The notes under the pieces are model-generated. The model was not told the origin of the DNA. It saw only the letters and a program-made list of their open reading frames with translations, and did no database searches. Shown piece after piece: positions 32,753 through 43,814 of a stretch of 64,000 nucleotides of DNA (positions are counted from its first letter, which is position 1; each line of letters begins with the position of its first letter). Made by a program: the position numbers and the translations under genes. The stretch is from Trichoderma breve (lineage: Eukaryota > Ascomycota > Sordariomycetes > Hypocreales > Hypocreaceae): assembly GCF_028502605.1 (NCBI RefSeq), contig NW_026611594.1, positions 637,501-701,500 of the forward strand. Reading direction: 5' to 3'.

Positions 32753-35142
32753 TTATGTCGTCATTATGCAAATTGAACATTCGAATTCAAGCTGTGAAGA
32801 ATTGCTTACCCAGTCAAATAAATCTTCCATCGTATCAATGCTAAGCAGCTCATAGATGGCATTTTGTGAAGAGGGGAACTCATCTTCCACATCGTGTGTA
32901 GGACAAGGTTCTTGAAGCATTACGTCTGAGCTATAGAACTCCATTTGCTTAGATGAACTGGCCTCATCCAAACTTCGATTTTGCTTGCAGATTCCCAGTC
33001 GACGTAACATCACGACCAGAATCTTCGTAGCTGCATCAAACTCGAAAGAGATTCTTGGCGTGCTTTTCCAGCTTGCATATAAGCTTTTCAGTAGCTGAAC
33101 CAAGCGATCAGAGTCCACAGGACTTGTTGATCCCTCTGCTTCTCTCCGATACACTAGCTCTAGGCATACTACCATCGCAGCAGTGAGCCCGTCAGAAACA
33201 CAGCGAGAAGCTTGGAACCAAATTTTATGGCGGTTCGAAGTTTTACGCGAATATACTTGGAAGATCTCGTTTTCTAATTCCAGTATTCTTTCTGCTGCAG
33301 AAACGCACGTCTCTCGAAAAGACTGCGTTTGGAAGTCCATTGTTCTCTTCGTCAAGAATGGTCGATGTAGGACACAACATGTGCGCTGATATGTCATCTC
33401 CAGATTAGATCTCCAAATGGCCATTTTCTCATCTCTAATGGACGACCCAGTTGATGCAATACGAAGGACCGTAGGGATACTATCTCTGATAGCATTCAAT
33501 TGTTCGCATAGACTGGCGACTTTCTGAGGCTGAGATGCAAGATCAGGCGTTAAATCCGCAATATCAGCAGCCATGGACAATATCGCGTTCATCTTTTCCA
33601 TATAAATAATCTTGTTGCAAGCCCTAGTCGCGATGCGAGCTGATGGCAGCTCTAGAGTGTAGGGGTCAAAGTCTTCATCCAGCAAATTCCGAGGGCGTTT
33701 CGCATCTCCCAGTCCGCTGGGAACCACCCGAGGCAGCCCAGTCTCGTATGCTACGACACAATCCGTCACCAAAAGTGTGAGCCAAGCTCTTCGGCGCATT
33801 TCTGCCTCGAAAATGGTTATCTGGCTATGGATTTGAGTGTCACGATGATACCCACTCACAATGGCCAGCCGCGACACTAATCCCAGCAGAACAGAGACAT
33901 CGGTTTTCAGATTATCAGTCCGTTCGTATTCCATTCCCAGATACACAACAGCTGCCTCAACCTTGTATTTTCCAGGAATGGCCATATCGGATTTCGCCAA
34001 GAAAGCTGCGCTCTGGATACGGTAAAACTCAAAATCGCTTGGCAGACTCAAGCCTGCGACATTGGAGTCGGTGGTGTGATCCATCCATATACTGCAGCAT
34101 AGAATCCCGTAAAGCAGAGACAGCCAGGCCGGGGGAAAGCTTTCAGGATTTTCCCAGAATTCCAAATACTGCCAATGGTTAGCAAGGCTGAGATTATACC
34201 TACGCAGCAAGATCAATACCTCTTGTTTAAAGGTTGGAGCGTGTATAGTAACTATTCATGCTTGTAATTAGTTGAATCAATTTTTTTTATCGTAGCTGGG
34301 AGTGACCTTACTCAGGAATGGTTCCATAGAGTCCAGACAGCGGTACACAAGCGCATCAGCGGTTTCTCGCGGTGGCAATTTTCCGAGGTGCTCCATGAAT
34401 AGCGTGTCTTTGAAAAAGCCTGTGAGTAACGCTGGGCCTTGGCAAGTTCTTTGTTGCTTATTCCCGATACCATCTTCAACATTGATGTTACACCTCCCAA
34501 GCTCAGCAGTCTACAGACGAGTTAGATAATTCTAGGATTTGAGATGGCGAGTAAATGGATCCTCATTCACAAGACGTAACTGACAGCGTCATTCATGATG
34601 GCCGACCAATGACTTGCATTTGTGAAAAGCGTATCGTTATTTATCGGTCGTGACGCATCATGCAAAGAAGTCGAATCAAGCGAAGGCTTTGAACCCACTC
34701 GACAGGATACTGAATCGGAGCCATTGCGCAGCGTCCTCGGACAAGGCAACTCAGAACCTCGCGATTCGGGCCCAGATGAAGTTTTCTTTGATAATTTATC
34801 TTCCAAATGCCGGAGTCGTCCGTCAAAGGAACGTAAACGGTCGTCAAACAACAGGCGCTCGTTAATTATTGAACTGCCTGTAATATTCGCTGGGGCCGGC
34901 CATTCACGGCCGTAGGTGCAAGATGCTTCCCGATGTCGTTTCACGCACGTTGCGCAGGGCTTTCTCCGGTCGCATTTCAACCTTGAGTAGTTTAACAGCG
35001 TGTTCAAAAAAGATGTAATGGGGAACAGAAAGGCTGTTTCATACTTGTCTTTTCTACAGGTATTGCAAGACAGGAGCACTCGTGGCTTTTGGTGTCTTCT
35101 TTTCCGAAGCTGTTGGGAACGCTGCGATGATTGAGGGTCCAT
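32753..35142 (-). CDS. Zn2Cys6 transcription factor with fungal_trans domain
   Basis: Four exons, complement(32753..34251, 34312..34510, 34585..34981, 35045..35142), 730 residues. The first intron interrupts the zinc cluster; after splicing it reads CNTCRKDKLKCDRRKPCATC then VKRHREASC, giving C-x2-C-x6-C-x5-C-x2-C-x6-C. A linker with a coiled-coil-like stretch (DDRLRSFDGRLRHLEDKLSK) follows. The middle homology region (fungal-specific TF domain) starts at about EPFLITIHAPTFKQEV and includes WENPESFPPAWLSLLYG and RRRAWLTLLVTDCVVAYETG. It is a nuclear DNA-binding regulator. The exon 2/3 junction (donor GTCAGT) is the least certain; GTCTTG nine bases later also keeps frame. It is convergent with an MFS transporter. 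Confidence 0.9.
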
Positions 35143-36835
35143 TGGTTACAAGGTACAATACTTTCATGTAACATCTGGTTATAAGTGTCTAATTTTATTA
35201 TTGTTTTATTCTTGCCAAGAGCCAGTTTCACTCATTGTACTACAAGTGGTTGTAATCTCTAAATCCACGACCCTTATTGGACTATCGGAAATCTCGGAGA
35301 TCTCGGGTTTGGCTAGTATTTGTCACTGTGCCGCGGTGCGTCATTGGGCTTACATGAATAGACAGCGCCATACTAAAATTTCCACGCGTACAGTAATACC
35401 TAGACAGAGGATCACCTCAAATGAGCATGGTATGAGTACGGCGACAGAAAGTCACCTAATTTTACTTTATTTCAACGCAATTGGTCGACACTTTCCAAGC
35501 ATATCTACAAGCGAGGTACACATGTAGCGTTATAATAAGTAAAACAATAGTAAAAAAACGAGCAAAACATCAAGCTCAGCCCAACGAAATCAACGCTTCG
35601 AGTTTGCGGTTTTGTATCATCGCGAGATTCCACGTAACTCATCGCTGCACAACGAAGTATTAGAAAAAAAATTGTTACACAAAGGCTTAGACCGCTACAC
35701 TGTGAACCTCCACCGAACTTGCAGAAAAGATAGCTCGGGCTCTGGGTAATGAGAGGAGTGTAGGCCGAGCTAAAAACGTTGTTTAGTTCAGATTCCCTTT
35801 GTGTTTGAAAAGGTACAGGAGCGAGTACCGGGCTGTATCCAGGGCATATCCATAAAATTCGCCTACAAACACGCTTCTTGCTCGCGCTGCTGGACACGTT
35901 GACTCATTCTTAGGAACGGCCGGGGTCGCACGGTAAGGGTGTTTGCGTGTCGAGATGGATTCATCCACGGGGGAGCTTGCTGAGATTTTGCTCATCTGGA
36001 TTGCTAGGTGAGGTCTGAGTTTTATCACAAATGTAAGAGCAAAGCAAAGCCCACCGACGATGATAATGCAAGAGCGGCCTAGGTTTCAAATGTTTGTTGA
36101 AGGCTGAAAACTCTGAGGCAGCCATCGCAGCTATGGCCTCACTCGGGACTGACCGCGCTGCTTATTTGTACGCTATTGCGAAAGCAAAGCAAACAAATCG
36201 GCACCTAAAATGCAATACTATTGCTTTAGCAGCACTTGTTGGCGCGTAACGGCATTTGTCGGAGGCAGCCAATGCGCACAGGCATAAGCACCATGCTTGC
36301 TACATCCAAATGCATGGTATCTTGTGGGCATAACAGGTACTTCTTCTTCTCAACTGTACATCTTCTTGGTCGCTTCTTTACAGCTTAAATAACGCTGCAC
36401 CGCTACCAAAAGACTTGGCTCCCCCTCCAACCAAGGGGCTGTTGTGGAAAAAATAATAATACATCATCAATAGCGAGTACGAAATTTTTGAAACAACAGC
36501 ACCAGGACAGAGAAACCCTCCTGCTTCTGAGAGCAGAGGCCTCTGCCAGTAATTATGCTCCCCCAGCGTTACTTAACTCATGGACGTCTAGGTGCGATTG
36601 CTATCAGCAGTATGCAGGATAGAGTCAACAACATCATGGAGATCACGCCAAACATTTGTGGGCGTGTGCACTTCTATTTGGGGCATTGCGAAACGGTTTT
36701 AGGCTGTGTTCTGTCTCTGTGTCTTGTTTCGTCTCTCTCTCACTCTCTCTCTCTCTTGCTGTGGGTATAGCACAGGACATGTATTTTGTCTTGAAGATTT
36801 CTGGGCCAGATTCCGTTTCACTTATGGTCCACTCT
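35143..36835. other. long gene-poor interval
   Basis: About 1.7 kb with only short frames lacking recognisable domains. It includes the regulator's promoter. A CT microsatellite is annotated separately. Confidence 0.4.
36732..36756. repeat. CT microsatellite
   Basis: About 25 bases of nearly uninterrupted CT dinucleotides, with one CA break. Confidence 0.8.
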
Positions 36836-37818
36836 TCAAAATAGACCTAGGGCTTTGGCGGCGTGCTTGACGTGGTCGGCGCCGAAGGTGGAGATGAAGA
36901 AGTAGGAGTGATCGTAGCCCTGGTGGTTAGATGTCAGTGTTCCGCGGCCTCACAGGTTACGCCTTGAGTTAGTGGATCAACATACATCCTGGTAACGAAG
37001 CTCGAGTCCCTCCAGGTCAGTCTCCTTGACAGCCGTTTCAAAGTTCTCCGGAAGCAGCTGGCCCTGCTTATAGAAGTTGTCATCCGTGCCCTGCGGGAAT
37101 GTCAGTCCACGAACATTGCGAGCATATATGGCTGTCAACATACTACGTCGATCAGGCAGTTCAGCGACCCACCCTTCCAGCTCTTGACCAGCTCCGTAGC
37201 ATCATGTTTCTTCCACACCTCACGGTCCTCGCCAAGGTAACCTTCAAAGGCCTTCTAGGCCAATAGGCAGAGGGACGGGTTTGCGATAGGGGCCCAGGCG
37301 CTCACGCTCTTATACCTTCCCAGCTACTTCAGATACAAAGTAAGTACACCGTAACCACCCATCGAGTGGCCGGCGATAGATACACGGGACATATCTAGCT
37401 CCTTGAAATACTCAGCCAGCAGCGCCAGCAGCTCCCTAGTAATATATACCTCCATCCTGTAATGCATTAACCAAGGCTGTTATGTAGAGTTAATGTAGAA
37501 CGATGCCCTGCTGCCAAAGTCGCCAGCGTCGTGCTCGCCCAGGAGGTTGAGGCCGCGCGGCAAGGTATCTAAGTAGAGCAGGGCGAGGCCAAGCAGCGCA
37601 GCGTAGGCGTGCAGGAAGCCCTTCTCAGTGACATCGTCAAGACTGCAGGTCAAGTCTAACAGGTAGATGAGGAGGGGCGCGGGCTTCTCGACGGACGCGC
37701 CGGGCAGAATGAAGAGAGTGAAGTTCTGGGTCGAGCGGGTTTGGAAGGCCCTGTGCGACAACTTAAGGAAGCGCCCGCCAAAGGACTTGATTGTGGCGTT
37801 GGTGGTGAAGCCACCCAT
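36836..37818 (-). pseudogene. S-formylglutathione hydrolase pseudogene with RIP-like damage
   Basis: Intact enzymes hydrolyse S-formylglutathione to formate and glutathione in formaldehyde detoxification. From MGGFTTNATIKSFGG the order of family blocks is complete: DVTEKGFLHAYAALLG, LPRGLNLLGEHDAGDFG, SIAGHSMGGYG with the catalytic Ser, [47 protein letters not shown] and the C-terminal GYDHSYFFISTFGADHVKHA with the catalytic His. The exon with the active Ser holds two in-frame TAG codons (37324-37326 and 37255-37257), where relatives have Gln codons or equivalents; neighbouring Pro and Ser residues are often replaced by Leu. Both are what C-to-T changes in CpA or CpC context produce. A functional copy is probably elsewhere in the genome. 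Confidence 0.82.
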
Positions 37819-38396
37819 GGTTGGCGCGGCGAAGAGCTTGCAGAGGAGGAGGTCGGAGGGCAGTGGGCGAGAAGAATTGAGGAGACTGGGATATTCAATT
37901 GAGACTTTGGCTTTTACGAGAGGAAATGAATCAATGGCATGGCTGATAACTTGGATAGGCAAAGTTTAACAGGAGACAGAGGCTTTTTAGACTCAACAAA
38001 AATAGGTGCGCAGCTTATATCTACGACATCTTTGCCCTTTTAGCAGTAGAATAGTAGGAGAGCAGCAAGAAGGCCAATAATAAGACCAGTAGCAGCGCAT
38101 CTGACTGCAATTCTGGCTATAGCACTACAGAGAGAGATACATACTAATAAAGGGGCGTCGCTATTTATAAAAACATAGGAAGAGAGCTAGTAACACTTGA
38201 ATCTAGCTTCAGGACAGCTGTAACTATATTAAAAGTAGCTATGTGGGGCTCATTTAGTTAACAATATTGCTAAGACATCTGAAAGTGCATAAGTAGTTGG
38301 CCTTGGCCAAGTTCTTCTGATTTTATAGTTTCTCGCATATCATGATCCGGAGATGTAAAATGCGTTCCATTTGTGTGTCTTTTATTAACATTCCAT
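37819..38396. other. AT-rich interval, no gene seen
   Basis: 578 bp, AT-rich and rich in TA steps from about 37980 on, continuing the RIP-like character of the adjacent pseudogene. Confidence 0.4.
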
Positions 38397-38612
38397 CTAA
38401 CATTTGTAAGTACTGAAATAGAAAGTAGTAAGGTTATAAAGTTCCATCATTCGGCTGTGTCCAACCTTAGTTCCATCGACATATGGCTTTTCGATCTCTT
38501 TTGAATCTTTATTAAGATTGTCTCCGTATACATAACCCGCTTTTGAAGCGCGATCGATAATTTCATTTTGCTTTTTTTCTTGTCTTTGCTTTCGTGCGCT
38601 AATATTGGTCAT
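38397..38612 (-). pseudogene. possible truncated gene fragment
   Basis: A 71-codon frame from an ATG reads MTNISARKQRQEKKQNEI, then ASKAGYVYGDNLNKDSKEIE and PYVDGTKVGHSRMMELY, after which the reading becomes meaningless. The first ~55 residues look like a real conserved N-terminus, basic and then acidic, resembling N-terminal segments I associate loosely with fungal integrase-like or zinc-finger proteins. I cannot name the family with confidence. No continuation is seen downstream, so it is probably a decayed fragment. Confidence 0.3.
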
Positions 38613-39921
38613 ATTGTGTATGTTGGGGCATTGGAAAATGAGGGTTGGGGATCGGGAAGCCTGTAGATTAAGCACGTACGGCTCCGCCTCCAAGTCATTT
38701 CATACATACCCTAGTACATTATGAAAAATATTTTCATGGTCTTAGGCATACTAATACCTTAGACTACTGCCGAAAGCATATCTCGTTTGTGCTAACCTAT
38801 TCTGCTTTACTGGAACATCCGTTTTGAAGTAACCATTACAATCTTAGTATCAACTCGTCAGTTAATTGATGCTCACCAACATTGAGTATTATAAGTCGTT
38901 CAAAACGAGATTATAGATCTGGAGATCACATTGCTTGAGGGGGAAGAGATTGATCAGCATTGCTACATATAGCTACATGTTGGCGACTACCAAATTGAAG
39001 CAGAGGTATAGCTTCCCAACGAAGCATAAGTTAGTAGAATATTACATCTAGTTATGGAAGCTCGTTGCTTAGTTTTATTGTATACTGTCGATCATGGAAT
39101 TAACTTCTCCATGTTGCGTCTTGGTCATACTGTGCGGGCGATCGGCCGGTTACTCTCACCGTTTCCGCGGCTTACTTGGCTCGCCTAATTGGAAGTTATC
39201 ACAAATGACTTGAATCTGGCCGCGACTCCCACGAATAGCAGCTCAAGCAGCTAACTAGATATTTGGTTAAGTAACTTGAATACATCGTAGCTCGGTAGTT
39301 TTGAGTTTATCCCCTGCATCAGTGTCTTATATGAAGAAGCTTAATGAATGTCGATCACTACACCAGGAATTAGTCAGTGTCGATCACCGCGCTAGAGGCC
39401 TGTGGCTGAATAGATTGAAAGTTCAAGAAATAATTTACTGGTACTGCGATCAGGAAGGTCAATTGAAGCTCCAGGTCAGAGAGTGGAAGAATATCGCCAT
39501 GATTATCAGGGGCATGTCTTATCAAATCTTTGCAATATAGCCGAATGGTTGACTACAATCAGCTTGCCGATCTGTTGTAAATAAATATCCACGGTGTATT
39601 TCGGAGATGTTTTTACACAAACAAACAATTTTATAACGACTATAGGTTAGTGAATACGAGATTCATGTAAGCTACAGGCGTGAATTGTAGGGCGACTGGG
39701 CTTAACTCATGCATGAGTTGCAAGCAACGGCAATAATAATCGTTGGGATTATATCATTTCTCAAGCTACCCCTGCTAGAGTTTGAGCTTCAATCCGTGAT
39801 CGCCAAATAATCCATCCGATTCAGGTGGCTAGGGTAAAGTATAACATCATAAAGTTCTATAGCCCCTGTCCTCGTTGGAGTTTCGGTTGAGATCCAAGAG
39901 ATTCTTGGGCACAGTCCAAGA
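38613..39921. other. gene-poor interval upstream of the hydrophobin
   Basis: About 1.3 kb with short frames only (for example 39301-39540), none with a recognisable domain. Confidence 0.4.
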
Positions 39922-39929
39922 TATAAAAG
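39922..39929 (+). promoter_or_regulatory. TATA box of the hydrophobin gene
   Basis: TATAAAAG lies 115 bp upstream of the hydrophobin ATG and is followed by a pyrimidine/CA-rich leader. A strong TATA box fits a gene that can be expressed at high level. Confidence 0.6.
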
Positions 39930-40043
39930 GCAGCAATATTCCCACGATTCCCAACACATCATCCCATCAAATTCTAGCAGTCTATACTTCATAATCCAGT
40001 TACCATCGTCCAAGTCTCAGTTTCTTATTTCTATTTAAACAAT

Positions 40044-40392
40044 ATGAAGTACACTACCGCTCTCCTTGCCCTGGCTGCCACTGCCATCGCCGTGCCCACC
40101 ACTGGTGGCAACAAAGGCAATGGCGGTGGTAAAGACAACAATGGTGGAGAAAGTACTTGCAACACCAAGCAGGTTGCAGTTTGCTGCAATGGTCTTCTGG
40201 GAGGCATACTCTGCAATATTGGTATCCTCGGAAACAGCTGCAGCAGCGGCTCATATTGCTGTGATTCGAACGCAGAACAGGTGAGCTCCAGATTGACTTA
40301 TCTCAAATCTCCCCAGATCACCACTAATAAGAAAATGTGATATCTAGGGCGGCCTTATCAACCTGAACCTTCTCAACTGTGTTGCCCTTTAA
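40044..40392 (+). CDS. small class I-like hydrophobin
   Basis: Two exons, 40044..40280 and 40348..40392, 93 residues. The 67 nt intron has donor GTGAGC, branch ACTAAT and acceptor TCTAG; exon 2 supplies only GGLINLNLLNCVAL. A signal peptide (MKYTTALLALAATAIAVP) is followed by a Gly/Asn/Lys-rich linker and eight Cys: C-x7-CC-x8-C-x8-C-x5-CC-x16-C. The order C, CC, C, C, CC, C is diagnostic of hydrophobins, secreted proteins that self-assemble at air-water interfaces and coat spores and hyphae. The C1-C2, C5-C6 and C7-C8 spacings fit class I, but the C3-C4 loop is unusually short and the protein ends three residues after the last Cys. Confidence 0.88.
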
Positions 40393-41294
40393 TCAGGAAT
40401 TGCCCAGAAAGTAGTCTATTTGGCCCGACTCTTGTGGTCAGCACACGGAGATTACCCTTATCGACTTATACCAGGCTCGACAAGAGTCAGCATTCATCCG
40501 CAACGACTCGGACATATCAACTGGAGATTTAAGTTCCCATCGCTACGCTCATTTAGATAACTTGGATAGCCAGTTGCTAGCAAAGTATTCAATCGGTTTT
40601 GGTATTAAATATCGACTGTAACTGTGAAAAATCATTCCTCTGAGTCTTAATGATCATCGTATTTCCCTTCTAGAGTAACGTAGTTCGTCACACAATGCTG
40701 AATTATGATATAACCGTGACTCTAGTTTGGGCTAAACATTTCACTCATAGTAGCCCAAGCCTATATAATGGGAACTAAAATTAGTTGTCGCCGTGCCTAG
40801 TAGAACTGGTAGACTGATACTGACGATGCTATGAAGACTAGCTAGAGGATTATAACGCTTCCAAAGTGCCATATAGCACACAGCTTCTAATGTGGATTGA
40901 AAGGTAGAATAGTAAAGAGAAGTAATCTAATCCAGCAACGGAATACACCACATGGTGGAAACCCTTCACTACCCTCTGTAACAAAGGATAGAATACCATC
41001 GTGATTCGCAACACCATACAAGTCTACATGTAGGTAGCTCTCTGTGCTACCAGTATCCAACGAGGCTGAACTAGATCAGAAGACTTCCCACAAGGTTTCT
41101 TGTCAGCGCTCTAGTTGAGTGGAGTACTGAAAGACACCCTTAGATACTAAATACTTGTTTAATTTGTTCACAAGAGGGAGGGAAAAAAGGAACCACTGAA
41201 GAACCAAGTCCTTCTGTCTTTTTCAATCTGCTTCCTCAATTGGGCAATTGAACTTAAGACAATTTGTGTCGTTATCGACAACACATGAAGCTTA
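40393..41294. other. intergenic region, no gene seen
   Basis: About 900 bp between the hydrophobin and tRNA-Asn. No frame with recognisable similarity. Confidence 0.4.
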
Positions 41295-41368
41295 TCCTCT
41301 GTGGCGCAATTGGCTAGCGCGTCTGACTGTTAATCAGGAGGTTGGAAGTTCGAGCCTTCCCGGAGGAG
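41295..41368 (+). tRNA. tRNA-Asn (GTT)
   Basis: The acceptor stem TCCTCTG pairs with CGGAGGA, one pair being G-T. The anticodon arm TCTGA-CTGTTAA-TCAGG holds GTT, and the T-arm is GGAAGTTCGAGCCTTCC. No intron. 74 nt including the discriminator G. Confidence 0.95.
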
Positions 41369-41378
41369 TTTAGCATCC

Positions 41379-41384
41379 TTTTTT
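41379..41384 (+). terminator. Pol III terminator of tRNA-Asn
   Basis: Six consecutive T, 11 nt after the tRNA end, the usual RNA polymerase III stop signal. Confidence 0.75.
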
Positions 41385-42059
41385 GTACTTTTTGGCAATC
41401 CTTTCTCCCATAATCTACATTAGTAAAGCATTGTGGCATAATAATTCAAAAATATTAAATCATTATACATTTGTGGCATACACGTTTGCAAACAAGGGAG
41501 AGATTCTACTTTTGCATATTGCAACCTCACTCTGGGCGTCAATGCGTCAGCAACAATGGCAGGTGACAATGCCATGTTGAAGTAGGAAAATAATAAATGA
41601 AGGATCACGCGCAGCCGAGAATATGCATGAAATCCCACCCTACATGCCTTGGCAATTGTAACATGTGGCAATGTTATAACACCGAAGTTGAGAGATGATA
41701 GATGCAGAGCTATTGCCGATATGCCGAGTCTTCCTGCGAAGCAACGAGACCGGCAAACATGAGCATTCTACTTAATGGGACATTCTGTTGCTAGGAAATA
41801 ATCTGTCAACTTTTTAGGTTTGTGTTGGATTGCTACAGTTGCTTCCTAGTTGGCAGGAATGGTTCCTGAAATGTATCAAATCACGTAATATGTAATGACT
41901 GACATTTCTCTCCCCGGTCATTCAACAGAGCAAGGCTATGGAGAAAGCGAAGATAATAGTACTTTCATTAGATTCAACCTGAAACACTAACTTGTGGATA
42001 GTACGGAGCATGGTGCATGCGATCAAGAAAACTGAGGAGGACTCAACCAACTGCAAATT
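41385..42059. other. intergenic region, no gene seen
   Basis: 675 bp with short frames lacking domains. Confidence 0.4.
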
Positions 42060-42275
42060 ATGAGTGCTGTAGCGGCATCGAAGTCATCCGAACAGCGGTC
42101 TATGTACAAGGGCCTGGTGATGGGTGTCACGATCGATTGGGCTACTGACTCGCAAGAGTACAATGATCCACTCTCCACTGACTCAATCTGGGGTGTCTTG
42201 ACCAACAGCATCAGCTACCAACAGATCAGCTGGGGAAATGATACTTACAAAAAGGGCAACTCACCCGGCAGCTAG
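42060..42275 (+). pseudogene. fragment resembling GH18 chitinase
   Basis: A 71-codon frame includes YKGLVMGVTIDWATDSQEYN, close to the conserved LY(K/R)xLGFxGTxDWATDLQEY segment near the end of the catalytic region of large fungal GH18 chitinases. Nothing before or after it continues the domain, so it is a stranded fragment rather than a gene. Chitinases of this kind cleave chitin; this piece cannot. Confidence 0.4.
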
Positions 42276-42368
42276 ACTTCCCTGTACGAGTCCGTCCTTG
42301 TAGGATGCCATTCTTCTACGTGCGAGTCCCAATGTGGAAGTCTCTTGCTCATCTTAAATATGATTTTA

Positions 42369-43814
42369 TTATTCCCGAGATATCTCTGTAGATTGAATCT
42401 TGAGGATTCTCCCTGCTGGTACCGTATTTACTTTGTCAATATTGTTATTATTTACATCCGGGCTTGCTGCATATGCTGATTGCCCCTTGTCCGCGTGCAT
42501 TACGTCGAGTTCCCATCTCAGATTCTCCTCGCTCTCCGTAATCCGTTCAAAGTCTTTCCCCCTTCCTGATGCCAGTCTCGAACGGTTATGAAGATTCTTT
42601 CGCAGCCCTGTATTTGCAGAGTCGCCAGATATCAATCTATTGACAGGTGCGGAACCGTTTCGGGGCGTTTCGCGCGAGGAATTGCCAATGGAGAGCGAAA
42701 GCCACCGGCCTACAGTACGGTCAAGTACCGGACGGAGGAGAGGCGCAGAGCAAACCATATTGGCGACGCAGAGTTGGATGACGCCGATGATGGTAAGGGG
42801 AATAGACGAGAACGAAATATCCGTGAAGTCAAGGTTGAAGACGAAGTATAGGCGAATCGCTGTGAATACGACAGTTCTGATCGATTTGTCAGTCCAACCA
42901 ATCTATTACGCCGAAATAGGTATCATTAACCGAAGACTTACATGAGACCAAATCCGAAAACGCACATCAGGGCTACCTTGTACGGTTTCCTCATCTGCAG
43001 GTTTGCAACTAATCTGAGCGGCAGGATTATGATAGCCAGATCGGTCACAATATCGACAATGCTGACTGCAGCAAAGGCATATGTCTGATTACCACAGTGG
43101 CCCCGTGCCGTTGGATCCCAGTTCATGGTGATAGGCCGGCAGATCAGGATACCAGTAAGTATAGTTTGAGCCATCCAGGCGACATTGAGGCTTAGTATCA
43201 TATATGCGATCCACGCATAGTTCTGTGTGAAAAAGATGCGCTTCAACATGCATACGAGGCTGTTCTTGGTGAAGCCCAGAGCGAGGGCATACAGCACCTG
43301 TGCGGCGAAGGTCGTTTGCGAGAATCGTTTAACTTGAATGGGCTGGAGCTGGCGAAGATGGTAGCCGCCGCCACCGATAACGACCACTATAGAATAACTA
43401 TCAGCATCACAATCGTAGAGTATATACTTATGGGGGTGTGTATGAGAGGTGCCAACTTACTGCAGATGTAATTGATACCAACACCCCAAAACACAAGCTG
43501 TTTTAACCGGCTTGGTCAATCGTTGATCCAAGGTCGAAGCATTTGCCATTGAGAGAACTTACAAGACCAAGATAACAGAGAATATCCTCCAAGAGGAACG
43601 GCGAGATGCCTCTAAGCCGTCGAGTCCAAACTCTCAACCCCGTCCATCCAGTCGCAACCAGAGGCATCAACACGCTGACGATCAGTACACCGACCCCCGC
43701 GCTTGTGATGGGCGGGAACTCGGCTTCAACAATCTGCGACGGTGCCACGACTGCTGCCGCAGCGACATCCCCACTGCGCTCGTCGCGAAACCATGGAGTC
43801 TGCTCGTGTAACAT
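42369..43814 (-). CDS. Pth11-like seven-transmembrane protein (fungal rhodopsin-domain family)
   Basis: Four exons, complement(42369..42876, 42942..43386, 43461..43497, 43563..43814), 413 residues; one exon is only 37 nt but keeps frame and supplies LVFWGVGINYIC. Seven membrane segments are seen, with family marks TRRLRGISPFLLEDILCYLG (cytosolic loop 1), ICRPITMNWDPTARGHCGNQ (extracellular loop with Cys) and DLAIIILPLRLVANLQM followed by VFTAIRLYFVF. There is no CFEM module at the N-terminus. The C-terminal ~130 residues are cytosolic, Ser/Arg/Asn-rich. Relatives include the Magnaporthe Pth11 receptor family and many uncharacterised integral membrane proteins. A role in surface or nutrient sensing is inferred from the family. 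Confidence 0.85.

Noticed and set aside
39301..39540. 79-codon frame upstream of the hydrophobin
   Set aside because: No motif or promoter support.
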